Assembly: GCA_016290775.1 (NCBI GenBank)
Contig: JAEEVF010000001.1
Coordinates: 124,001 to 188,000, forward strand
Origin: Acetatifactor sp.
GTDB taxonomy: Bacteria; Bacillota; Clostridia; Lachnospirales; Lachnospiraceae
Reading direction: 5' to 3'
Length of the DNA: 64,000 bases
Every line of letters begins with the position of its first letter. Positions within the stretch are counted from its first letter, which is position 1. The notes beneath the pieces were generated by a model. That model was given only the letters and a program-made list of their open reading frames with translations, did no database searches and had not been told where the DNA came from. Of this stretch, positions 1 through 6,219 are shown one piece after another. The position numbers and the translations under genes were made by a program.

Positions 1-425
1 AGGCAGCGCGCTTTCTTGGAGAGTCCTACTGCGTGGACGGTAAAGTGGTGCATGGCAATCATTTCGGGCATTCACTTGGTTTCCCCACGATGAATCTGAT
101 CCCGAGCGAGGATAAGCTTCTTCCGCCCTTTGGAGTATATGCTTCGAAGGTTCGCATCGAGAATAAGCTTTACAAAGCGATCACAAACGTTGGATTGAAA
201 CCCACCGTCACTGACGGAAAGCCTGCGGGAGAGGACGGCCAGTCTATATCCAAGAATGAGCGTATGCATGCAGGCGTTGAGACACATCTGCGTGACTATG
301 ACGGCGACCTCTATGGCCAGGAGGTGCAGGTATTCCTGCATCATTTCCAGCGCCCGGAGCAAAAGTTCGAGAGCATCGACGCCCTAAAGGCACAGATCGC
401 AAGGGACGTTGAGGCATGCAGGTAA
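1..425 (+). CDS. ribF: RibF C-terminal part (riboflavin kinase), 5' truncated by window
   Basis: Only the C-terminal part is present; the frame is open from base 3 and continues to the left of the window, so there is no start codon here. The visible protein is the riboflavin kinase module of the bifunctional riboflavin kinase/FAD synthetase: a GxxLGFPTMNL motif near its start, then a beta-barrel-like stretch with the Gly-Val-Tyr segment (PPFGVYAS) and the typical C-terminal LRDYDGDLYGQEVQV and Phe-rich end. The enzyme makes FMN from riboflavin and ATP in the cytoplasm; the missing N-terminal half would adenylate FMN to FAD. In Firmicutes ribF usually ends the rbfA-truB-ribF run, so this is probably the edge of conserved chromosome before the accessory block. 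The segment LKPTVTDGKPAGEDGQSISKNER is longer than the usual short loop here. Confidence 0.92.
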   Translation, partial: AARFLGESYCVDGKVVHGNHFGHSLGFPTMNLIPSEDKLLPPFGVYASKVRIENKLYKAITNVGLKPTVTDGKPAGEDGQSISKNERMHAGVETHLRDYDGDLYGQEVQVFLHHFQRPEQKFESIDALKAQIARDVEACR

Positions 426-463
426 TCCTTGTTTAGATACGGCTATCAGGAAACCATTTTCCC

Positions 464-492
464 TTTACAACTAGAGAATAATTGAGTAAAAT
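464..492 (+). promoter_or_regulatory. Sigma-A promoter for the LytTR regulator
   Basis: TTTACA at 464-469, a 17-base spacer and TAAAAT at 487-492 form a near-consensus vegetative promoter. Transcription would start near 499, about 55 bases before the ATG of the response regulator. It lies in the ribF-regulator gap, so the accessory locus starts with its own promoter. Confidence 0.7.
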
Positions 493-553
493 AATCATAT
501 GTGGAAACATGAGCTGAAAATAAAGAACTCTCTTGGAAGATGGTAGAATATAC

Positions 554-1279
554 ATGGTCATAATTGGGATCTGCGATGATGAACAATTGCACAGGGACAG
601 GGTGAAGGAACTTTGCGAACAGTATTTTTCTGAATATCCCAATGAACACGATTACGTGGAGTTTTCATCAGGGGAGGAAGTGCGTGCCTATGAAGGGGAG
701 CGCATGTATCTGCTCTTTTTGGACATTGAGATGGGAGAAACGAACGGAATCGAAGTTCTCAATGCCCTAAGGGAAAAGGACAATGTCTGGAGAATCGCAT
801 TTGCTTCCAGTCATACAGAGTATGCGATAGATACCATTGACATGAAGACGCTGGCCTTTTTAAATAAGCCGCTCACATACGATGGTGTGAAAAAGTGCCT
901 AGACATTGCCATTCGCGAGAATGAAGAAAACATTGGCGCAACTTTTACCCTGATGGATGGGAAAAGGGACGTGGTTCTGAGCGATATCATCTACATTCAG
1001 GCAGAAAGGCATTATGTCAACGTATATGCCAGAAAAGATGACTTTATGGGCTATGACAGCCTGAAACAGTACGAGGAACAACTCCAGGGCACTTCCATGA
1101 TACGCATCCATAAATCTTATTTAGTGAACATGCAGTATGTTAAAAAGGTTTTGGCAGAGGAAATCGTCATGACAAACGGAAAACGCCTGCCAATTGGCCG
1201 AAAATACAGCAATGACGTAAAGGAGAAGTATTTTAGTTTTGTCAAATCCGTGACGATTGGAAGAAACGAGAAAAAATGA
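554..1279 (+). CDS. LytTR-family response regulator
   Basis: Cytoplasmic two-component regulator of about 241 residues. The N-terminal receiver domain shows the acidic pair in GICDDEQ, the phospho-acceptor Asp in LFLDIEMGETNGIEVL, and the conserved Lys in FLNKPL. The C-terminal LytTR DNA-binding domain (about residues 140-235) has YIQAERHYVNVYA and IRIHKSYLVNMQYV, typical of AgrA/ComE/VirR-type regulators of peptide-related operons. I chose ATG 554 over the upstream TTG 533 because GGAAG (535-539) precedes it and the receiver fold starts at MVIIGIC. No histidine kinase lies beside it in the window. It is transcribed just upstream of the sactipeptide genes and ends before a terminator, so it most likely controls the peptide operon (inference). 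Confidence 0.9.
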   Translation: MVIIGICDDEQLHRDRVKELCEQYFSEYPNEHDYVEFSSGEEVRAYEGERMYLLFLDIEMGETNGIEVLNALREKDNVWRIAFASSHTEYAIDTIDMKTLAFLNKPLTYDGVKKCLDIAIRENEENIGATFTLMDGKRDVVLSDIIYIQAERHYVNVYARKDDFMGYDSLKQYEEQLQGTSMIRIHKSYLVNMQYVKKVLAEEIVMTNGKRLPIGRKYSNDVKEKYFSFVKSVTIGRNEKK

Positions 1280-1318
1280 TCTGTCATTGATCAATTGAAT
1301 ATCTGCGAAGATAAACAG

Positions 1319-1388
1319 ACAAATGGCCTGGCGAGCACGTAGTTGGTGAAAAAAACACGTAGTTCGTGCAGGGCCATTTGTTTTTTTG
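1319..1388 (+). terminator. Terminator of the LytTR gene with internal direct repeats
   Basis: ACAAATGGCC (1319-1328) is perfectly complementary to GGCCATTTGT (1372-1381), followed by a T-rich run. The long loop holds two 13-base direct repeats and shorter pairings (GCACG/CGTGC, GTG/CAC), so a long imperfect hairpin is likely. It separates the regulator transcript from the peptide operon. Confidence 0.65.
1336..1368 (+). repeat. Direct repeats CACGTAGTTNGTG, 20-base period (possible LytTR operator)
   Basis: CACGTAGTTGGTG (1336-1348) and CACGTAGTTCGTG (1356-1368) differ at one base and start 20 bases apart, about two helical turns. LytTR regulators usually bind two 9-base direct repeats about 12 bases apart, with a GTT core, which fits. 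The repeats sit inside the terminator loop and about 70 bases upstream of the candidate -35 of the peptide gene, farther than is usual for AgrA-type sites, so the operator role is inference. Confidence 0.45.
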
Positions 1389-1436
1389 TGGTTTTTTCTT
1401 CATAATTGTTTTTGAAGTGTTATTGATAATACTCTT

Positions 1437-1466
1437 TTGCGACTCGCGATAAGCAAAAGGTATAAT
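1437..1466 (+). promoter_or_regulatory. Candidate promoter of the sactipeptide operon
   Basis: A perfect TATAAT (1461-1466) has a weak TTGCGA (1437-1442) at 18-base spacing. A weak -35 with a long spacer is what an activator-dependent promoter looks like. A start near 1473 would leave a leader of only about 15 bases that includes the GGGGG ribosome binding site, so another start further upstream (GATAAT at 1425-1430) is also possible. Confidence 0.5.
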
Positions 1467-1487
1467 AATAAAAAGGGGGTAAAAACG

Positions 1488-1616
1488 ATGAAAAAGGCAA
1501 CCATTTCTAACGACTGGATCACTGCGGTAACCTGTTGGAGTTGTTTGGCATGCGCCGCTTGTCCGGGCGTAGGCCTTCTTGCAGGCCTGAACGGATTGCA
1601 GACTTTGAATAGCTAG
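1488..1616 (+). CDS. Thurincin H-like sactipeptide precursor, 42 aa
   Basis: This small gene reads ATG to TAG in 43 codons, with GGGGG (1475-1479) 8 bases before the start. The peptide begins MKKATISNDWITAVT and has cysteines at 16, 19, 22 and 25 in TCWSCLACAACPG, then a cysteine-free Gly/Leu/Asn-rich C-terminal half with Leu at 31, 34, 37 and 40. The known sactipeptide thurincin H has TCWSCLVCAAC with four cysteines at the same spacing and a very short leader; residues 15-25 here differ from that stretch only at Ala21. The next gene is a radical SAM/SPASM enzyme, so the likely product is a four-thioether hairpin bacteriocin. If cleavage falls before Asp9-Trp10, as in thurincin H, the leader is 8 residues. 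The C-terminal half differs clearly from thurincin H, so this would be a distinct peptide. Confidence 0.9.
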   Translation: MKKATISNDWITAVTCWSCLACAACPGVGLLAGLNGLQTLNS

Positions 1617-1637
1617 TTTAGTTACAAACACAAAATG

Positions 1638-1664
1638 GAGAGGTGCCTTAATAAAGCACCTCTC
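1638..1664 (+). promoter_or_regulatory. Hairpin between precursor and radical SAM genes
   Basis: GAGAGGTGC (1638-1646) and GCACCTCTC (1656-1664) form a perfect 9-base stem with a 9-base AT-rich loop. No U-run follows, so it is not a full terminator. Hairpins after bacteriocin precursor genes often allow partial read-through or protect the short mRNA, giving more precursor than enzyme; that role is inferred here. Confidence 0.6.
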
Positions 1665-1715
1665 TCGCTCTGGAAGCGGCAAAAGATAAAAGGTATTGAC
1701 AGGGGATTAGGCAAA

Positions 1716-3047
1716 ATGGGATTTGTTTCGATCGATAAAGAGGTTAGTCTGGAAAGATATACAATGTGCAGGTATTTACTCAATGTGCCGATTGACAATA
1801 AAAAGTACATGATAAACGATTCTGCGTATGAGGTAATTACTAGATTGGATGGCACCAGGACATATGGTGAGCTAATAAAGGAGTTGGCTTGTTATTATAA
1901 TGATGATGAGAAACACGTGGAAGAAACGGTAAAGGATCTGTTTACTCAGCTTGAAAATGGTTTTTCCATACGCATCGAGCATTACGATGAGAAAACACCT
2001 AAGAGAATAGAGGTCACTGGTGAGTTTTGTTATTATCCAAAGGTTGCTACGCTGGAGATCACGGAGGCCTGTAATCTGAAGTGCATTCATTGCTATGGTG
2101 ATTTTGGCAGCAGAGCCTGTCATGCAATGAAACTGGAAGACATCAAAAAAGTCATGGATGATCTGGATGAAATGGGTATAACGGCCATCGAACTTACGGG
2201 TGGAGACATAACGACTTATCCGCATTTGAAAGAGGTGATAGAATACTCATTGTCAAAATCCTTCGTTAAGGTTAATCTATTAACGAATGGGATTTTACTC
2301 ACGGAAGACATCATGCGGTTGGTCGTTGAGAATAAAGAAAGAATGGCCATACAGATCGATCTTCACAGTTTAAGAGATGAGTATCTGTTGTGGTTCACAA
2401 AGGCTAGTAATACACTTGATACGATCAAGAAAAATATAGAATTCTTCAGCAGTCATGGCGTGATCATGCGAGTGGCTACGATTTTCACAAGCCGAAACAT
2501 TGAAGAATTTGAAGCAATTGGAGAATGGGTTGGAAGCAGAGGGATCAAATGGGGAGTCGGCTTGGTTGACAGGCTTGGAAGAGCCGTGGAAAACGATGGC
2601 GAATTGTACCTTGACGCATCCCAAATGCAGCGTTTTGTTGCGGAATTGACCAAGTACTCGGGAAAATACCCCGGTACGTTATCACTGATTGATTACCATC
2701 CAAATGATCAAAACTGCGGAGCTATGACTTCACAGGTCGTTTTTAATTCCCGCGGGGAGATCAAACTATGCACCATGGACAACAGAAGCTATTTCAACAA
2801 TGAAATGGGAAATGTTTTTGAGAAAAAAGTCTCCGACATATATGATGACAAGATCGAAGTCGTAAAGGCATTGACCATGTATCAGCTTCCTGATAACAGT
2901 TCAAAGGAATGTACGGAATGTGGTTTGTTCGTGCAATGCAGTAATTGTGTGCTTAAGAATTTTATCAACATGAAAGAAAGTGGTTTTAAATGCAAATGGT
3001 ATCAAGAAAGCGTTCCTGATATCATGAAACAACATTTTTTTGGTTAA
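1716..3047 (+). CDS. Radical SAM/SPASM sactisynthase with PqqD-like domain
   Basis: Cytoplasmic maturase expected to form Cys-sulfur to alpha-carbon bonds in the 42-residue precursor. In 443-residue numbering the N-terminus (about 15-90) is a PqqD-like RiPP recognition domain (Tyr-Leu-Leu-Asn, a Tyr-Met-Ile-Asn strand and LDGTRTYGELI). The radical SAM CX3CX2C cluster motif is C119-NLK-C123-IH-C126, followed by ELTGGDIT (the GGE-like SAM motif). The C-terminal part carries the cysteines of a SPASM/twitch domain (NCGAM, KLCTMD, CTECGLFVQCSNC, KCKWY), which bind auxiliary Fe-S clusters. I chose ATG 1716 because AGGGGA (1701-1706) precedes it; ATG 1635 lies inside the upstream hairpin and adds 27 residues unrelated to the domain. 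It is followed 14 bases later by the M50 gene. Base composition is AT-richer than the flanks. Confidence 0.93.
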   Translation: MGFVSIDKEVSLERYTMCRYLLNVPIDNKKYMINDSAYEVITRLDGTRTYGELIKELACYYNDDEKHVEETVKDLFTQLENGFSIRIEHYDEKTPKRIEVTGEFCYYPKVATLEITEACNLKCIHCYGDFGSRACHAMKLEDIKKVMDDLDEMGITAIELTGGDITTYPHLKEVIEYSLSKSFVKVNLLTNGILLTEDIMRLVVENKERMAIQIDLHSLRDEYLLWFTKASNTLDTIKKNIEFFSSHGVIMRVATIFTSRNIEEFEAIGEWVGSRGIKWGVGLVDRLGRAVENDGELYLDASQMQRFVAELTKYSGKYPGTLSLIDYHPNDQNCGAMTSQVVFNSRGEIKLCTMDNRSYFNNEMGNVFEKKVSDIYDDKIEVVKALTMYQLPDNSSKECTECGLFVQCSNCVLKNFINMKESGFKCKWYQESVPDIMKQHFFG

Positions 3048-3061
3048 AACATGGAGAGAAT

Positions 3062-3871
3062 ATGTGGATCGTTATCTTTTTGTTGTTGCCGCTAAATGGC
3101 ATTGCGCATGAATTGGGGCATGCATTATACTATTTATTGGCAAGAATACGGATAAATGTGTTTGTGTTATTTAACGTGCTTATCTATCGGTCTGATGGCA
3201 AGTGGAAAGTGAAAAGATTACCGGCGATAAAGCAATCTTTGGTCATTCCGCTTATTGATGAATCTAAAAGCCTTGAGTATTATCAGCGTCATGTTTTGAA
3301 CGAGTTGTTGGCCGGCCCGATCATGACGGCATTGTTGATAGTACTATGGGCATGTCTTTTGACGATGGCGGAGGATTCAATAACAAAGCTTGCCATTTTG
3401 GCGAATATAGGAATGAATGGAAGCCTGCTGCTCAGTTGTTTCCGGCGCAATGAGAGTGCCATTGGAGATATCACTGCATTCTTTTTGCTTGGCAAAAACC
3501 GCACGAAACTAAATTGTTACATCCTGGACTATTGCATGCTCAGCAAAAAAATGTGTAACGAATACGAGCAGTTCTTTGATCTTGACTTTGATGCTTTGGA
3601 TGATAACGAGAAAGCGGATTGGTCATTTGATTGTTCTGCTTTATGGACAAATGGTTTTCATGTCAAAACAGACGAGAAAATGCTACAATACATGATGGCA
3701 CGACTTCACTACAAGGCAGATTTTCAAAAGCTGCTTGAGAATCCAGAGGAAATCGGGTCTATATACACGGAGTATTTCAAGTATACCATGAAACAAACAA
3801 AAACAGAGCAGAATCTGATGAATACCATACTTTATGAATTAGGGATAGGAGATGGCATGAATGAAAAATGA
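3062..3871 (+). CDS. M50-type membrane zinc metallopeptidase
   Basis: A 269-residue protein with a hydrophobic N-terminus that carries HEXXH as IAHELGHALYYL at about residues 14-25, a second membrane stretch with NELLAGPIMTALL, and a later NESAIGDITAFFLL segment whose Asp could be the third zinc ligand, as in site-2 proteases. The C-terminal 110 residues are soluble and acidic, with no domain I recognise. GGAGAG (3053-3058) supports ATG 3062. Placed between the radical SAM enzyme and an ABC exporter, it may remove the short leader of the sactipeptide or act in immunity or regulation; small M50-like proteins are frequent in RiPP loci. It overlaps the next gene by 11 bases, which suggests translational coupling. 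Confidence 0.8.
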   Translation: MWIVIFLLLPLNGIAHELGHALYYLLARIRINVFVLFNVLIYRSDGKWKVKRLPAIKQSLVIPLIDESKSLEYYQRHVLNELLAGPIMTALLIVLWACLLTMAEDSITKLAILANIGMNGSLLLSCFRRNESAIGDITAFFLLGKNRTKLNCYILDYCMLSKKMCNEYEQFFDLDFDALDDNEKADWSFDCSALWTNGFHVKTDEKMLQYMMARLHYKADFQKLLENPEEIGSIYTEYFKYTMKQTKTEQNLMNTILYELGIGDGMNEK

Positions 3872-4613
3872 AGCTATTGTACTAAGTGTTAAAAATCTTT
3901 GCAAGAAGTACCCCAATTTCTGCTTAGACAATGTTTCTTTTGAATTGCAGGCGGGAAAGATCTATGGCTTCATAGGAGCAAATGGAGCCGGAAAATCAAC
4001 AACATTGAAAGCCATTATGGGATTGATCCATAGCGAAAAGGATCAAGTCTTGTTTTGGGGAAAGAGCATGCAAGATAGCGAAAGAAGCATCAAGAATCGC
4101 TTGGGAATTGTTTTGGATGACGGATATTTTTACGAGAGTCTGACGATCAATGAAATGAAAAGCGTCATCGCACCGGTATATGATAACTGGAGTGAAGAAA
4201 GCTTTCAAAAGTTGCTGGACAGATTTAATCTCAACAAAAAGCAAAAGATCTCAACCCTGTCAAAGGGAATGAAAATGAAGTTTTCTATCGCGATGGCGTT
4301 GGCACATAAAGCGGAATTGATCATCATGGACGAGCCGACCAGCGGTTTGGATCCCATGGTTCGCAATGATCTGATGGAGTTGCTTCGCAGTATTGTGAAT
4401 GAAACCGGGTGCTGCCTTTTGTTCTCCACGCACATCATTAGCGATCTTGAGAAAATCGCAGATGAAGTGATTTTTATCAATGGAGGAAAGATCATATTCC
4501 AGAAGGAGAAGAATGCGCTCTTGCAGGAATATCAAAAAGTGATACAGAATGACCATCTTACCATAGAAGACATCATGCTATATCATGCTAAAGGAGAAAA
4601 CTGGGATGATTAA
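3861..4613 (+). CDS. ABC transporter ATP-binding protein (BcrA-type)
   Basis: A 250-residue nucleotide-binding subunit: Walker A GANGAGKST at about 37-45, signature LSKGMKMKFSIAMALAHK, Walker B LIIMDEPTSGLDP and switch His in LLFSTHIISDLE. The length and the LSKGM signature fit the BcrA/CcmA-like family that pairs with six-helix ABC-2 permeases, often for bacteriocin self-protection or export. It overlaps the M50 gene upstream and the permease downstream (start 4606), so the three are probably translated together. The substrate is inferred to be the sactipeptide. Confidence 0.9.
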   Translation: MKNEAIVLSVKNLCKKYPNFCLDNVSFELQAGKIYGFIGANGAGKSTTLKAIMGLIHSEKDQVLFWGKSMQDSERSIKNRLGIVLDDGYFYESLTINEMKSVIAPVYDNWSEESFQKLLDRFNLNKKQKISTLSKGMKMKFSIAMALAHKAELIIMDEPTSGLDPMVRNDLMELLRSIVNETGCCLLFSTHIISDLEKIADEVIFINGGKIIFQKEKNALLQEYQKVIQNDHLTIEDIMLYHAKGENWDD

Positions 4614-5277
4614 AATGGTATGTAACCTTGTAAGAAAAGATTTTTTGCTGATCAGAAAATATGTGTACATTATGATTGCGGTTAGTTTTTTTGCACCAGT
4701 CATGATGACAAAAAGCATGAATCAAGAAACGATCCCGCTTGAACTTTATGGATCTATCCTTTTCTTCCTGGTCTTGTTTGTCGCCGTCTTATTTTTGTCG
4801 AATTCCGTGTCGATTATGGACGAAACCTACAAAAAAGGGTGCGCATATCTTTGCTGCACGCCGTATGGAAGAAGGACGATCGTTTTTTCCAGATATGTGT
4901 TTTCCTATCTGATCTTCGTGGGGTATTGCTTGATCTATGCATTGGCTTCCTTTGTCTTTCCCAAAGAATTGATCAAGGAATCATGGGAGTTACTTTTGAT
5001 TTCCCTTGGTCTCGTTTCGGTATTTCGTTGTGTTCTGATACCACTCGAACTAAAATTCGGGTATGAGAAAGCTAAATATGTCATCATGGTTCTGATCGTT
5101 GGCACACCGTTTTTAATGGGACTTGTCATGAAGGAGTTCGATCTGACAAAACTTGATCTCTCACTCCTTTTTGATCAAAAAAGCGCAGTGGTTGCTTCTG
5201 GGATTGGCTTGATTATAGTCATTAACATTGTGTCCATCATCATTAGTTGCATCATTTTTGACAGAAAGGAGTTTTAG
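4606..5277 (+). CDS. ABC-2 type permease of the sactipeptide locus
   Basis: A 223-residue integral membrane protein with about six hydrophobic segments: YIMIAVSFFAPVMM, SILFFLVLFVAVLFL, YLIFVGYCLIYALASF, a helix around LLLISLGLVSVF, YVIMVLIVGTPFLMG and GIGLIIVINIVSIIIS. It is the partner of the ATPase just upstream. GGAG at 4593-4596 favours ATG 4606 over ATG 4585; the start overlaps the ATPase stop by 8 bases. There is no peptidase domain, so leader removal must be done elsewhere. Role as exporter or immunity pump is inferred from the neighbours. Confidence 0.82.
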   Translation: MIKMVCNLVRKDFLLIRKYVYIMIAVSFFAPVMMTKSMNQETIPLELYGSILFFLVLFVAVLFLSNSVSIMDETYKKGCAYLCCTPYGRRTIVFSRYVFSYLIFVGYCLIYALASFVFPKELIKESWELLLISLGLVSVFRCVLIPLELKFGYEKAKYVIMVLIVGTPFLMGLVMKEFDLTKLDLSLLFDQKSAVVASGIGLIIVINIVSIIISCIIFDRKEF

Positions 5278-5281
5278 AATT

Positions 5282-5416
5282 ATGATCAAGATGGTGATAT
5301 TCGTGGCTCTGTTCATCTGCATTATGGTTATTTCTTCAGCCGTCAGAAGCCACATAAACAAGAAAAGAGAAGAAAAAAGGGGAAATATCCGCGATAAGAT
5401 CGATCAGGGGAAATAG
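5282..5416 (+). CDS. 44-residue single-span membrane peptide, possible immunity protein
   Basis: The gene starts at ATG 5282, with AAAGGAG (5266-5271) 10 bases upstream, and encodes 44 residues. Residues 2-19 form one transmembrane helix (KMVIFVALFICIMVISS). The rest is a strongly basic and acidic tail (NKKREEKRGNIRDKIDQGK), probably cytoplasmic. Small one-span proteins of this kind are common immunity or accessory factors in bacteriocin clusters, but nothing in the sequence proves this. It lies between the two ABC transporters and is in the same direction. A further 12-codon reading frame (5420-5458) follows and is too short to call. Confidence 0.6.
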   Translation: MIKMVIFVALFICIMVISSAVRSHINKKREEKRGNIRDKIDQGK

Positions 5417-5491
5417 GTGATGGCTGAGAAGGTACGAAAATTCGAGGAGGAAGCATAAACTACGAGGGTGGGAGGGCCGGAAGAGGGACAG

Positions 5492-6214
5492 ATGGATACA
5501 TGCGTAAAGGTTAGCGGCCTTAGTTATTCCTACGGGAAAAAGAAGGCCTTAGATAATCTATCTTTCGAATTAGGACAAGGAAAATGTCTGGGAATCCTTG
5601 GGCCGAATGGCGCGGGGAAGACCACGTTGATCCGCAGTCTCATGGGCGTATTCCCGCCCTCGCCCGGCGTTATTCAAACGCTCGGGTATGATGCTGCCAC
5701 TTCAAGGGAAAAAATCTGCGAGTTGTCAGGATATCTTCCTGAGGGTTCTTCGGTTTATTTGAACATGACGCTTTATAAGTATCTGGAGTTTTTCGCAGAG
5801 CTGCGCGGCGTAGAACATGTTGATAAGGCGGTCACGTCAGTGATCGAGTTAATGGATCTGACGGAAGAGAAAGACACGAAATTGAAGAAGTTTTCGAAAG
5901 GCATGCTTCAGAAGGCAAAGATTGCGGCAACGATCGTTCATGCCCCGAAAATATTAATACTGGATGAACCTACGGATGGTCTGGACATTGCCGCGACGAA
6001 TACGCTCGTAAAGTATATGAATGGTTTTGTAAGTGCCGGCATGACAGTACTCATCTGCTCGCATCTCCCTGACGTCATCAACAGAGTCTGCACGGACATT
6101 CTGTTTATCAACAAAGGGAAACAGATCTTCTTCGGAAAGAAAGAAGAGTTCTTAAGCAAAGGACAAGGCGACGTTTCCTCTGCCTATCAGAACATTTTGG
6201 ACAATGAGGGGTGA
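5492..6214 (+). CDS. Second ABC transporter ATP-binding protein
   Basis: About 240 residues with Walker A GPNGAGKTT, signature FSKGMLQKAKIAATIVHAPK, Walker B ILILDEPTDGLD and a switch His in LICSHLPD. It belongs to the same CcmA-like group as the first ATPase of the locus but is clearly a different gene. I chose ATG 5492 (GAGGGA just upstream) rather than GTG 5468. It is coupled with the following permease, whose start overlaps or adjoins its stop. Two ABC pairs in one bacteriocin locus suggests one for export and one for immunity. Its base composition is closer to the flanking chromosome than that of the first ABC pair. Confidence 0.88.
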   Translation: MDTCVKVSGLSYSYGKKKALDNLSFELGQGKCLGILGPNGAGKTTLIRSLMGVFPPSPGVIQTLGYDAATSREKICELSGYLPEGSSVYLNMTLYKYLEFFAELRGVEHVDKAVTSVIELMDLTEEKDTKLKKFSKGMLQKAKIAATIVHAPKILILDEPTDGLDIAATNTLVKYMNGFVSAGMTVLICSHLPDVINRVCTDILFINKGKQIFFGKKEEFLSKGQGDVSSAYQNILDNEG

Positions 6215-6219
6215 TGACG

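Noticed and set aside
1635..1715. Longer N-terminus for the radical SAM enzyme from ATG 1635
   Set aside because: The ATG lies within a hairpin, has no ribosome binding site and adds residues unlike the PqqD domain; ATG 1716 has AGGGGA upstream.
5420..5458. A 12-codon frame (MAEKVRKF) between the small membrane peptide and the second ABC ATPase
   Set aside because: Too short to support as a gene; it may be chance. It is only mentioned in the note of the 44-residue gene.
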